From contig CALAXC010000044.1 in assembly GCA_937894775.1 (NCBI GenBank), forward strand, positions 1 to 64,000: a stretch of 64,000 nucleotides of DNA, in the 5' to 3' direction. Shown piece after piece: positions 36,133 to 45,362 of the stretch (position 1 is its first letter; every line of letters begins with the position of its first letter). The notes under the pieces are model-generated. The model saw only the letters and a list, made by a program, of their open reading frames with translations, was not told the DNA's origin and made no database searches. The stretch is from an uncultured Clostridia bacterium. Lineage in GTDB: Bacteria; Bacillota; Clostridia; Oscillospirales; CAG-272. The position numbers and the translations under genes were made by a program.

Positions 36133-36989
36133 CCTCTACGCCAAAAAACCTCAAGGTCCGCCGCTCGTTTATCCAACGGTATGCGGCAGCTCCTCATATA
36201 ACCTGGGCAATACTCTTTATTATTGCCCCTTTGATATTCGTTGCGTACTACGCTTTCACGAAAAACGTTGACGGTACGATAGTATTTTCACTCGACAATA
36301 TCAAAGAATTCTTTACTCCAAACTATCTTAAGATATTTGCTCGCTCTGTAACATTGGCGCTCATCTCGACGGTAATATGTTTATTTTTAGGTTATCCTAT
36401 TGCATATTTTATATCGAGAACAAAGCCTAAAACTCAGCGTTTACTTATTCTTTTGATTATGCTTCCTATGTGGATGAACTTCCTTATAAGAACATATGCG
36501 ATTATGGAGCTTATAAAGGACACGGGTATCATAAACAACTTCCTCGGTGCATTTAACATTCCGAAAATGCGTCTTTTAGGTACTGAGGGCGCAGTTGTAT
36601 TGGGTATGGTATATGACTATCTTCCCTATATGATATTACCCATATATTCGGTTATGGCAAAGCTTGATTACCGTCTTGTGGAAGCTGCGGGAGATCTTGG
36701 ATGTAACGGATTTAAAGTTATGACTAAGGTAATATTCCCTCTTTCACGTTCGGGCGTTATATCGGGTATAACTATGGTATTCGTACCCTCTATAAGTACC
36801 TTCTATATATCCCAGAAGCTTGGCGGGCCGAGCACCTTGCTTATCGGCGACGTTATCGAGCAAGGTTACAATATGTCCAATTATCATTTTACAGCGGCAC
36901 TTTCCTTTGTTCTTATGGTCATTCTTTTAATAGGACTTGCCGTAGTAAATAAATATACCGACGATGATAACGGAGGTATGTTGATATGA
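36129..36989 (+). CDS. potB: Spermidine/putrescine ABC transporter permease PotB
   Basis: 286 residues, six transmembrane segments of the binding-protein-dependent permease fold. The EAA loop that contacts the ATPase reads [20 protein letters not shown]. It forms a heterodimer with the permease half of the next protein. GGAGG precedes its ATG within the end of potA, and its own stop overlaps the next ATG. Confidence 0.92.
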   Translation: MTSTPKNLKVRRSFIQRYAAAPHITWAILFIIAPLIFVAYYAFTKNVDGTIVFSLDNIKEFFTPNYLKIFARSVTLALISTVICLFLGYPIAYFISRTKPKTQRLLILLIMLPMWMNFLIRTYAIMELIKDTGIINNFLGAFNIPKMRLLGTEGAVVLGMVYDYLPYMILPIYSVMAKLDYRLVEAAGDLGCNGFKVMTKVIFPLSRSGVISGITMVFVPSISTFYISQKLGGPSTLLIGDVIEQGYNMSNYHFTAALSFVLMVILLIGLAVVNKYTDDDNGGMLI

Positions 36990-39022
36990 AAGGCTTTTCT
37001 AAAATTTATATTGCCCTTGTTCTTGTTTTCTTATTTGCTCCGATTGCCGTACTTATTTTCTTTTCTTTCAACTCGGGATCGAGCACCTCGGTTTTTGAAG
37101 GCTTCTCGTTAAAATGGTACAAAGAGCTTTTCAAAAATGCCGAAATTCTTGAGGCTCTTAAAAACTCGCTTATACTCGCTGTAACCTCTGCCGCTATCTC
37201 GACCGTTATTGGTACTGCGGCGGCATTTGGAATCCATCATATGAAGAAAAAATGGCTTCGCCAATCGGTAATGTCGATAACCAATATTCCTATGATGAAT
37301 CCCGATATAATTACCGGTATATCACTTATGTTTCTATTCGTATTCGTAGGAGGGCTCTTGGGACTTCAAACCAAGCTGAACTTCGCTACGATGCTGATAG
37401 CACACGTTACATTCTGTCTGCCTTACGTTATTCTTAACGTACTTCCAAAATTCAGACAAATGGACAGATCTCTTCCCGAAGCAGCTCTCGACCTCGGTTG
37501 CACACCGCTTCAATCATTCTTTAAAGTTCAGCTCCCCACTATACTTCCGGGTGTATTTACCGGTATGATAATGGCATTTACAATGTCACTTGATGACTTT
37601 GTAATAAGCTATTTCACAAGCGGAGTTGATTTCCAGACTCTTCCGATACTTATTTACAGCATGACCAAAAAGAGTGTTAAGCCCACGATATATGCTCTTT
37701 CAACACTCATATTTATCATTATTCTCGTTCTTTTACTTATTTCCAACCGTGAAAGATCAAGCGAAGAAAGGCTTGAAGCAAAGCGTTTGAAAGAAGAAAG
37801 AAAACTTAAAGCAGCTATCTCAAAAGCACAGAAAACCGGCAAGCCCTTAAAAGTCAAAAAGCATTCCGAAAGAGATATTTCGGTTTCTTACGGAAAATCA
37901 ACCAACTTCACAAAAATCATTGCGGTTATCTGCGTTCTTGCAATAATTATTTCAACTTGCGTTATATTCAGTATATTCTCTGAAAAAACAGTAACACTTA
38001 ACGTTTACAACTGGGGTGAATATATCTCCGACGGTTCAGAGGACAGCTACGATACCAATGCAGAGTTTGAAAAATATTGCCGTGAAGAATTAGGAATGAA
38101 CGTAAAAGTAAATTATATTACCTTTGCTTCAAACGAAGATCTCTATGCAAAGCTCTCTTCAAATGCAGTAAGCTATGACGTAATTATTCCTTCAGACTAT
38201 ATGATAGCCCGTCTTGCGAGCGAAGGATATTTACAGGAGCTTAATTTTGATAATATTCCTAATTATGAAACCTCAATAACCGACGATTTTCGCAATCTTT
38301 ACTACGATCCCGAAAATAAATATTCTGTTCCCTACACCTACGGTATGATAGGAGTTATCTACGATGCAAACCGTGTTGACGAAGAGGATACAGGTGACTG
38401 GGATCTTATGTGGAACGAAAAGTACAAAGGACAGATAGTTCAGTACAACAACTCCCGCGATGCTTTTGGAACAGCGTTCTATAAAAACGGTTGGGATGTC
38501 AACACAACCGACAAATCGGTATGGGACAAAGCTCTTGTAGAGCTTCAGGCACAAAAGCCGCTTCTTAAGAAGCTCGTTATGGACGAGATATACAATATGA
38601 TGGAAACAGGAGAGGCCGCTATCGGTTCTTATTATGCGGGGGACTACCTTACAATGCTTGATAATCAAGCAGATACGGTAGATCTTCAATTCTATTACCC
38701 CGAAAATACCAACCTCTTCGTTGATGCTATGTGTATTCCTAAATGCGCTCAAAACAAAGATCTTGCCGAACAATATATAAACTTTATGCTTAGTGACGAT
38801 GCAGCTATTGCAAACGCAGAATACATATACTACGCATCACCTCACGCAAACGTTTATAACAGCGAGATTTATAAGGAAGATATGGGTGAAGATGCTATCG
38901 CCATTCTCTACCCCGAAGGCTTTAACTTCCACGAAAACTACGACGCAAACTGCTACAAAGATCTTCCTGCTGATATCAAAGATTACATCAACACTCTTTG
39001 GAGCAAATTTGCAACGGAATAA
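36986..39022 (+). CDS. potC: Fused PotC permease and PotD polyamine-binding protein
   Basis: 678 residues, combining two proteins that are separate in Escherichia coli. Residues 1-252 are the PotC permease with six helices and the EAA loop EAALDLGCTPLQSFFKVQLP. A charged cytoplasmic linker (about 253-307, many Lys/Glu/Arg) leads to one more transmembrane helix (about 310-332). That helix would place the PotD domain outside the membrane. The PotD domain (about 338-678) shows LNVYNWGEYISD, YDVIIPSDYMIARL, GMIGVIYDANRV and the C-terminal INFMLSDDAAIANAEYIYYASP. Fusion tethers the receptor to the channel; similar fusions occur in other Firmicutes. No frameshift or stop separates the halves. Confidence 0.92.
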   Translation: MKGFSKIYIALVLVFLFAPIAVLIFFSFNSGSSTSVFEGFSLKWYKELFKNAEILEALKNSLILAVTSAAISTVIGTAAAFGIHHMKKKWLRQSVMSITNIPMMNPDIITGISLMFLFVFVGGLLGLQTKLNFATMLIAHVTFCLPYVILNVLPKFRQMDRSLPEAALDLGCTPLQSFFKVQLPTILPGVFTGMIMAFTMSLDDFVISYFTSGVDFQTLPILIYSMTKKSVKPTIYALSTLIFIIILVLLLISNRERSSEERLEAKRLKEERKLKAAISKAQKTGKPLKVKKHSERDISVSYGKSTNFTKIIAVICVLAIIISTCVIFSIFSEKTVTLNVYNWGEYISDGSEDSYDTNAEFEKYCREELGMNVKVNYITFASNEDLYAKLSSNAVSYDVIIPSDYMIARLASEGYLQELNFDNIPNYETSITDDFRNLYYDPENKYSVPYTYGMIGVIYDANRVDEEDTGDWDLMWNEKYKGQIVQYNNSRDAFGTAFYKNGWDVNTTDKSVWDKALVELQAQKPLLKKLVMDEIYNMMETGEAAIGSYYAGDYLTMLDNQADTVDLQFYYPENTNLFVDAMCIPKCAQNKDLAEQYINFMLSDDAAIANAEYIYYASPHANVYNSEIYKEDMGEDAIAILYPEGFNFHENYDANCYKDLPADIKDYINTLWSKFATE

Positions 39023-39028
39023 ATTAAT

Positions 39029-39068
39029 AAAAATAATGGGTATGTCATTTGACATACCCATTATTTTT
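39029..39068. terminator. Bidirectional terminator between potC-potD and tadA
   Basis: A 19-bp perfect inverted repeat with the core ATAATGGGTATGTCA and a loop of two to four bases; the A-rich left and T-rich right ends make it a terminator for both converging genes. Confidence 0.95.
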
Positions 39069-39534
39069 ATTTTAAAGATATCTTTCGCTTTTTTTCAAAG
39101 AAGTCCACAAGAATTCTTTTACATTCATCTTCAAGTACTCCGCCCTCGATCTTAAAGGAATGATTAAACGGATAGGAATTGAAATTCAAAAGAGTTCCGC
39201 AGCACCCTGCCTGCATATCGTATGCACCAAAAACTACCCTCTCTATTCTTGAATTTACTATAGCACCCGCACACATCGGACAAGGCTCAAGAGTTACATA
39301 AAGAGTACATCCGCTAAGCCTCCAGCTTCCAACCTTTTCACAAGCTTTTTCTATGGCTATAAGCTCTGCGTGAGCGGTTGCGTTTTGCTTGCTTTCTCGC
39401 AAATTATATCCTTTTGATATAATGCTTCCGTTACCGTCCACTATAAGAGCGCCTACAGGAACTTCACCCTCCATCTCAGCATTTTTGGCAAGTTCAAGTG
39501 CCTCTTTCATAAGTATCAGATCTTTTTCATTCAT
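39067..39534 (-). CDS. tadA: tRNA adenosine-34 deaminase
   Basis: 155 residues from the second ATG at 39534, chosen because GGAG lies 7 bases before it; the first ATG (39540) is one base from that site. It converts A34 to inosine in tRNA-Arg(ACG). Zinc ligands and catalytic Glu are in HAELIAIEKA (HAE) and PCPMCAGAI (PCxxC). The N-terminus EALELAKNAEMEGEVPVGAL is typical. Its stop lies inside the shared terminator. It follows a CPBP protease by 13 bases. Confidence 0.95.
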   Translation of the reverse strand: MNEKDLILMKEALELAKNAEMEGEVPVGALIVDGNGSIISKGYNLRESKQNATAHAELIAIEKACEKVGSWRLSGCTLYVTLEPCPMCAGAIVNSRIERVVFGAYDMQAGCCGTLLNFNSYPFNHSFKIEGGVLEDECKRILVDFFEKKRKISLK

Positions 39535-39547
39535 TGGCATACTCCGT

Positions 39548-40558
39548 TTAAATCACCATAAACGATACTAAAATTTTAAGCATAGAAAAAATCGAAATTG
39601 CTGTATAAATAATAACGGTCACTGCAAAAAATCGCTTTATCTTTTCTTTAGATGAAAGTTCAAGAGTCATTTCCTCAACGTCCATTCCACGCTCACCCAC
39701 AACACCGAAGCTTCCGTCTTTTTGTGGATCGTGTTCTTTTGATTTATGCAAAAGCAATAGCAATATCGAAACAGCACCTACTGCAACTACAAGAAGATCC
39801 AAAACATATATCAACCAAGTAGCTTTCGTAAATACAGGAAGATATTCTTCCAACACAGTTATAAAGTTATTGCAGAAATGCAATATCATACATACCCATA
39901 TAGAACGTGTCTTTACATATACATAGCCTATAATTACACCCATCAAGGTAGTATAGAGTATCTGCATTGGATTTTGATGCATCATTCCAAACAAAAATGC
40001 ACTTGCAAAAATTGCTGTACTCTTTCCAAAAGGAAGAAGATCAGTAAGAATAGCGCCTCTGAAAAGATACTCCTCGCAAATTGCGGGAACTATTGCGGTA
40101 GAAAGGATCTCTATCAAAAAAAGCACGACAAGCTCAGACATTTTTCTTCCTGCAAGATCAGATACCGATGATGGCATCAAATTGGAAGAAATTCTTGGAA
40201 AGAGCGATGTAAAAAATGAATTGTTCAAATACGAAACAGAAAAATTAACAGCTATAACCGCAAGAACTATAAACACTGTCCATTTATTAAACTTAAAAGA
40301 CGTATATATCGATCTTGAATTTGGCAACTCTCTACAGCTTCTTCTTAAAAAGAATGCCGCCACCGAAAAAGAAAGAAAATAACAAATTGCCGAAAGTAAT
40401 CCAAAAATAATCTCGGAAGAAAAATCAGATATTACTTTTGAAAAAGCAAGTTCCACTATTGCGACAAAAAATGCACTCAAAGTAAAAGATGCATAAAATA
40501 TCAACATCCAGAACCCTATTTTAGAACAGGTTTTAGAATAATAATCCACATTATTCAT
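39548..40558 (-). CDS. CPBP family intramembrane metalloprotease (second copy)
   Basis: 336 residues, about eight transmembrane segments. The motifs are AICEEYLFRGAILTD (EExxxR) at about 162 and MMHQNPMQ (HxxxN-like) about 33 residues later, followed by LHFCNNF. It differs clearly from the plus-strand CPBP protein at 30-31 kb, so it is not a recent duplicate. It starts at ATG 40558 with GGAGG 6 bases upstream. The substrate is unknown. It is probably co-transcribed with the amylase, the 113-residue protein and tadA. Confidence 0.87.
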   Translation of the reverse strand: MNNVDYYSKTCSKIGFWMLIFYASFTLSAFFVAIVELAFSKVISDFSSEIIFGLLSAICYFLSFSVAAFFLRRSCRELPNSRSIYTSFKFNKWTVFIVLAVIAVNFSVSYLNNSFFTSLFPRISSNLMPSSVSDLAGRKMSELVVLFLIEILSTAIVPAICEEYLFRGAILTDLLPFGKSTAIFASAFLFGMMHQNPMQILYTTLMGVIIGYVYVKTRSIWVCMILHFCNNFITVLEEYLPVFTKATWLIYVLDLLVVAVGAVSILLLLLHKSKEHDPQKDGSFGVVGERGMDVEEMTLELSSKEKIKRFFAVTVIIYTAISIFSMLKILVSFMVI

Positions 40559-40585
40559 TTTCTTCCTCCTTTATTTTTTCGATGA

Positions 40586-40927
40586 TCACTTTCTATAATA
40601 AACATAGTAAGCAATAACCGTTCTTTCACAGCTATTTTCCTTATCATATCCCGTAAGAACCACACCGTCCTTCGATAGCAATTCCCATATCTGCAGATCA
40701 TCTATTTCCGCACGAAATATGACCTTTGCAGATGCAAAAAGTATAAGTTCTCCGTCACGGATGTTAAATCCGCCCGTTCTTCCGATAACCACATCAACGT
40801 CATTTTGCTTTTCAGTAACATATTTTATATGTTTTCCAGCTATCATTTCTGCCATATCCCAGCGGTTTCTTTTACTGTTGGGATCCTTGCTTTTGGTTAT
40901 CTTTTTAAAAAAATCTGATATTCCCAT
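40586..40927 (-). CDS. Small conserved-looking protein of unknown function
   Basis: 113 residues; I do not recognise the family. It begins with an amphipathic basic stretch (MGISDFFKKITKSKD) followed by a soluble beta-rich pattern (VDVVIGRTGGFNIRDGELIL, VIFRAEIDDLQIWEL) and ends YYVYYRK. There is no signal peptide or transmembrane helix. AAAGGAT lies 6 bases before the ATG. It is two bases after the amylase stop and 27 bases before the CPBP gene, so it is firmly in the glycogen-side operon. A role tied to the amylase or protease is only a guess. Confidence 0.65.
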   Translation of the reverse strand: MGISDFFKKITKSKDPNSKRNRWDMAEMIAGKHIKYVTEKQNDVDVVIGRTGGFNIRDGELILFASAKVIFRAEIDDLQIWELLSKDGVVLTGYDKENSCERTVIAYYVYYRK

Positions 40928-40929
40928 TT

Positions 40930-42837
40930 TTATATCCTTTTAAGAATAACAGCGCTACAAGGAACTATCTCGCCGTTAAATTCTTTTCCGCTGATAAGAT
41001 CTTTCCACTTGCCAGAAAGTTTAAAAGTCGCCTTTTCCTTTGCAGAGGCATTTGCCAGTATGTAAAGGCGTTCTCGTTTGTATGAACGCTTAAATATCAA
41101 CGTAGACTCTTCAGCGCTCACAAGCGAAAATTCTCCCTCTGCAAAAATATCTCTGTACTCTTCCCTGATTTTTCCAAGTGTAGAATAGAGCTCTACCAAT
41201 GTTTTATTTTCTCTTCCCCACGGATACGGCATACGGCAAAAAGGATCTCTGTATCCTTCAAGTCCTGCCTCATCTCCATAATAAACCGAAGGCACTCCGT
41301 AAACGGTATACTGTATAACCGTGGCAAGCGCCATTTTTTTTATTGCGGCACGCTTTTGGGAATTTGAAAGTCGCTTTACAGCAAGAACCGAGCCACACTC
41401 GTCAGAGGTATTATCATCGCCTTTTCCAAAAACAGTAAGCGCTCGTTCGGTATCGTGCGTTCCGAGAATATTCATCAATGAATCACAGACCGTCTTAGGA
41501 TAAGTTGAATATATAGAAAGAAGAACATCTCCCAAAAAAGCCGCATTACCGTCAAGAACAAAGCGCATTATCCCCTTTCTCAAAGGATAATTCATTACGC
41601 TATCAAGCTGTGCTCCGCGAAGATATTTTCTACGTTTTCCGTACGCTATCTTTTCGGTAGCATTTTCCCATACTTCGCCTATAATGATAGCTTCTCCATT
41701 ACTTGTATCCTTTACAGTTTTACAAAATTCATCTAAGAAATTATCTGAAAGCTCATCGGCAACGTCAAGTCGCCATCCCGAAACTCCCTGCTTTATATAT
41801 TCTGCGCCAACACCGTTTTCTGCGGTAAAATATTGGCGGCAACTGTCATTCTCATGGTTAAGTCTAGGCAAAATCTCTATACCCCACCAAGAATCATAGC
41901 TATCTCTATTGCCCTTAAACAAATACCAATCCTTATAAGGCGAAGCATCATCGGTATAAGCGCCTTTTCCGCCATATTCTCCATAACGGTCAAAATACAA
42001 GCTGTTATCTCCTGTATGATTGAACACACCGTCAAGAATTATTCTAATATCAAGCTCAGCAGCCTTTTTTATAAGTTCATCGAATGCCTTTTTACCGCCA
42101 AACATCGCATCGATCTCAAGGTAATTACCCGTATCGTATTTATGGTTTGAATATGCCTTGAATATAGGATTCAAATATATAACGCCTACTCCAAGCGACT
42201 TAAGATATCCGAGCTTTTCTATAACTCCCCAAAGATTTCCGCCAAAAAACATATTATTCTTTACGGCTTCTCCTTGATGGTCTACATACTGCGGAATACC
42301 GTTTTCCCAGTCATCGTTAATTATTACATCATCGCGTGTTCCGACCTCCCCGCTACCGCGACAAAATCTATCAACGAATATCTGATACATAACTCTGCCA
42401 TGAAACCATTTTGGCGTTTCAAAGCCCTGCTGATAAACCAACATTAAAAATCTTTTTTCGGAATAACTCTGTAATTTAAACGTAACATTATTCTCTGTTG
42501 ATGTAAAAAGTGTATCCGCCCCACGCAAAAAAAGAATTTCATAGTAAAAAAGTCCGTCATTCTCTTCACCGCAAAGCTCTCTTGTATCAAGAGTCAGCTT
42601 ATATACATCCGTTATCATATCGGTTGTGACAAAAGAAAACGGAATGTCAGTATCTGCCTCGCCGTCACGGCATATCCTCATAACAACAGCCGAAGCACCA
42701 AGTTTTCTTGGTGCTTCGACGGTAAATTCAGGACATTCTCCAAAGGCAAAGCATCCCCTTGCGGTTACGTCCGCTCCGTCTATTGTTTTTATAATTGATG
42801 GAAGGCAATCTGCCCAAAAGGAATTTTTTATTAGCAT
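40930..42837 (-). CDS. GH13 alpha-amylase family hydrolase (cyclomaltodextrinase/neopullulanase-like)
   Basis: 635 residues. An N-terminal beta-sandwich (about 1-125) precedes the catalytic barrel. The catalytic triad is intact: nucleophile Asp358 in GWRLDVADE, acid/base Glu388 in IGEVWE, and Asp462 in LGTHDTER. Region I is DGVFNHTG. The barrel opening VMYQIFVDRF and NPIFKAYSNHKYDT resemble the cyclomaltodextrinase, neopullulanase and maltogenic amylase group. No signal peptide is present, so it should act inside the cell on maltodextrins, probably those released from glycogen. It lies 35 bases after glgP. The ribosome-binding site (AGGAAA) is weak. Confidence 0.88.
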   Translation of the reverse strand: MLIKNSFWADCLPSIIKTIDGADVTARGCFAFGECPEFTVEAPRKLGASAVVMRICRDGEADTDIPFSFVTTDMITDVYKLTLDTRELCGEENDGLFYYEILFLRGADTLFTSTENNVTFKLQSYSEKRFLMLVYQQGFETPKWFHGRVMYQIFVDRFCRGSGEVGTRDDVIINDDWENGIPQYVDHQGEAVKNNMFFGGNLWGVIEKLGYLKSLGVGVIYLNPIFKAYSNHKYDTGNYLEIDAMFGGKKAFDELIKKAAELDIRIILDGVFNHTGDNSLYFDRYGEYGGKGAYTDDASPYKDWYLFKGNRDSYDSWWGIEILPRLNHENDSCRQYFTAENGVGAEYIKQGVSGWRLDVADELSDNFLDEFCKTVKDTSNGEAIIIGEVWENATEKIAYGKRRKYLRGAQLDSVMNYPLRKGIMRFVLDGNAAFLGDVLLSIYSTYPKTVCDSLMNILGTHDTERALTVFGKGDDNTSDECGSVLAVKRLSNSQKRAAIKKMALATVIQYTVYGVPSVYYGDEAGLEGYRDPFCRMPYPWGRENKTLVELYSTLGKIREEYRDIFAEGEFSLVSAEESTLIFKRSYKRERLYILANASAKEKATFKLSGKWKDLISGKEFNGEIVPCSAVILKRI

Positions 42838-42872
42838 TTGGTTTTCCTAACTTTATTTCAAATTATCATTAA

Positions 42873-45296
42873 TTACTTATTAAGCTTCTTTATATTCCAG
42901 ATATTAGCCGCGTACTCATCAATTGAACGGTCAGCAGCAAAGAAGCCTGATGCAGCGATATTCAAAAGGGACATACGGTTCCACTTTTCCTTATCCACGT
43001 AATCTGCAACAGCTCTCATATGAGTCATTCTGTAAGACTCGAAATCTGCAAGGCAAAGGAAGGGATCTGCGATACCTGGACCGGTTGTAAGATAGTTGGC
43101 TATATCCGCAAATGATTCGCCCGCGAATCCTACTGTAAGAGCATTGATGATACGCTGAATTTTAACATTAGTAATATAGAACTCCTGAGCATTATATCCG
43201 CGCAACCAAAGATCTTCAACCTCAGCACTTGTAAGACCGAAGATATACATATTATCCTTACCAACCTCAGCAAGCATTTCTACGTTTGCGCCGTCAAGAG
43301 TACCTATGGTCATAGCTCCGTTCATCATAAGCTTCATACAACCTGTACCGCTTGCCTCTTTACCTGCCATAGAAATCTGTTCGCTTATTTCAGCTGCGGG
43401 AATAAGTGCTTCTGCAAGGCTCACGTTATAATCCTCAAGGAATACAACTGCAAGCTTTTCTCTTGCAACAGGATCGTTTGCAATATGCTTACCCAAGCAA
43501 TAAATAAGATTGATAATTCTCTTTGCGTGATAGTATCCCGATGCCGCCTTTGCTCCGAAGAGAAATGTTATAGGCTGGAAGTCTGCATTAGGATTATCCT
43601 TAATATCGAGATAAAGTCCTATAATATTCAGCACATTAAGAAGCTGACGCTTATACTCGTGCAAACGCTTTATCTGAACGTCAAATATAGAGTGTGTGTC
43701 TATGAGCTTGCCCGTCTTTTTGTAAAGCATATTTGAGAAATTGATCTTATTATTGTGTTTGATAGCTCTTACACGTGAAAGAACAGCATCATCCTCTGCA
43801 TACTTAGCAAAATTATTAAGCTCTATCGGGTTATGACGGTATCCCGTACCGATAGTTTCATCAAGCAAGCCTGCAAGCTCGGGGTTCGAATAGCAGAGCC
43901 AACGACGGTGTGCAATACCGTTCGTTACGTTACAAAAACGCTCAGGATACATAGCATAGAAATCATGGAAGATAGATTTAACAAGAATATCAGAGTGAAG
44001 CTTCGACACACCGTTTATAGAATGACATCCTATAACACAGAGATTAGCCATACGCACCTGACCGTATCCTATTACACTCATCTTAGAAATTTTATTCCAA
44101 TTACCCGGGAATACATTCCAAGCCTCACGACAGAAACGCTCGTTGATTTCTTTAATAATATTATAAATTCTGGGCAACTTAAGACGGAAAAGATCCTCGT
44201 TCCATGTTTCAAGAGCCTCAGGCATTACCGTATGGTTAGTGTAAGAACATACTTCAGTAACAATCTTCCAAGCAACATCCCAGTCCATAAAGTATTCATC
44301 AACAAGGATTCTCATAAGCTCGGGAATACAAAGCGCAGGGTGAGTATCATTGATATGAATAGCAACCTTTTCGGCAAGATTATCTATTCTGCCATAAACT
44401 GCCATATGATCTCGAATTATACTCTGGCAAGATGCAGATACCATAAAGTACTGCTGAGAAAGTCGCAAAAGCTTACCTTCGATATGATTATCGGAAGGAT
44501 AAAGAACCTTTGAAATAGTTTCGGCATTAGTGCTCTCCTCTACCGCTCTTGCATACTGTCCCTGAGTAAAGAGACTCATATTAAAATTCTTTATATCTCT
44601 TGCTTTCCACAAACGAAGCTGGCTGACAGCAGAACTATCACCGCCCGAAACCATCATATCATAAGCAACTGCCTCGATACATTCAGCATCTTCATAAATG
44701 ACCTCCATATGTCCGTCGCGCCACTCCTCACGAACACGGCCACCCATTCTTACCTGGTAAATACGGTCTGTTCTCGGAACGAGCCATACTTCTCCACCGG
44801 GAAGCCAGATATCAGGAAGCTCTACCTGCATACCGTCAACGATCATCTGCTTAAAGAAGCCGTATTCATAGCAAATAGAAAATCCTGTTGCGGGATAATC
44901 AAGAGATGCAAGTGAATCCATAAAGCAAGCAGCAAGTCTTCCAAGTCCGCCGTTACCGAGTCCTGCATCGGGCTCGCAGGTATAAAGCTCGTCGAGCTCT
45001 ATGCCGTATTCCTTAAGAACAGCCTTGTATTCGTTATCAAGACCGAGATTACAAAGATTTGTCTTAAGCGAACGACCCATCAAAAATTCCATACACATAT
45101 AGTATACGCGCTTTGCTCCTGCAGCGTTTACTGCGTGCTTGAAATCGTTTCTTTTCGATGAAAGCATATCTCTTACTGTCATAGACACAGCCTTATACAT
45201 CTGATCTCTTGATGCCTCATCGGGAGTACAGCCAAAGTATCTTGAAAGCTTTATTTCAATATTTTCTTTAACCTGTGCTTTTGTTAATTTTTCCAT
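42873..45296 (-). CDS. glgP: Glycogen/maltodextrin phosphorylase
   Basis: 807 residues. It cleaves terminal alpha-1,4 glucose with phosphate to give glucose-1-phosphate, using pyridoxal phosphate. The cofactor-lysine region reads EASGTGCMKLMMNG, with Cys where many members have Asn, followed by AMTIGTLDGANVEM. Other blocks are CEPDAGLGNGGLGRLAACFMD, INDTHPALCIPELMRIL and VQIKRLHEYKRQLLN. AAAGGGAC precedes the ATG by about 9 bases. It follows glgA by 66 bases within the glycogen cluster. Confidence 0.95.
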   Translation of the reverse strand: MEKLTKAQVKENIEIKLSRYFGCTPDEASRDQMYKAVSMTVRDMLSSKRNDFKHAVNAAGAKRVYYMCMEFLMGRSLKTNLCNLGLDNEYKAVLKEYGIELDELYTCEPDAGLGNGGLGRLAACFMDSLASLDYPATGFSICYEYGFFKQMIVDGMQVELPDIWLPGGEVWLVPRTDRIYQVRMGGRVREEWRDGHMEVIYEDAECIEAVAYDMMVSGGDSSAVSQLRLWKARDIKNFNMSLFTQGQYARAVEESTNAETISKVLYPSDNHIEGKLLRLSQQYFMVSASCQSIIRDHMAVYGRIDNLAEKVAIHINDTHPALCIPELMRILVDEYFMDWDVAWKIVTEVCSYTNHTVMPEALETWNEDLFRLKLPRIYNIIKEINERFCREAWNVFPGNWNKISKMSVIGYGQVRMANLCVIGCHSINGVSKLHSDILVKSIFHDFYAMYPERFCNVTNGIAHRRWLCYSNPELAGLLDETIGTGYRHNPIELNNFAKYAEDDAVLSRVRAIKHNNKINFSNMLYKKTGKLIDTHSIFDVQIKRLHEYKRQLLNVLNIIGLYLDIKDNPNADFQPITFLFGAKAASGYYHAKRIINLIYCLGKHIANDPVAREKLAVVFLEDYNVSLAEALIPAAEISEQISMAGKEASGTGCMKLMMNGAMTIGTLDGANVEMLAEVGKDNMYIFGLTSAEVEDLWLRGYNAQEFYITNVKIQRIINALTVGFAGESFADIANYLTTGPGIADPFLCLADFESYRMTHMRAVADYVDKEKWNRMSLLNIAASGFFAADRSIDEYAANIWNIKKLNK

Positions 45297-45362
45297 TGGT
45301 AATGTCCCTTTCTACTTAGACCCGATCCAATATCAGACAGAGCCTTTTTACAAATTCATTTA

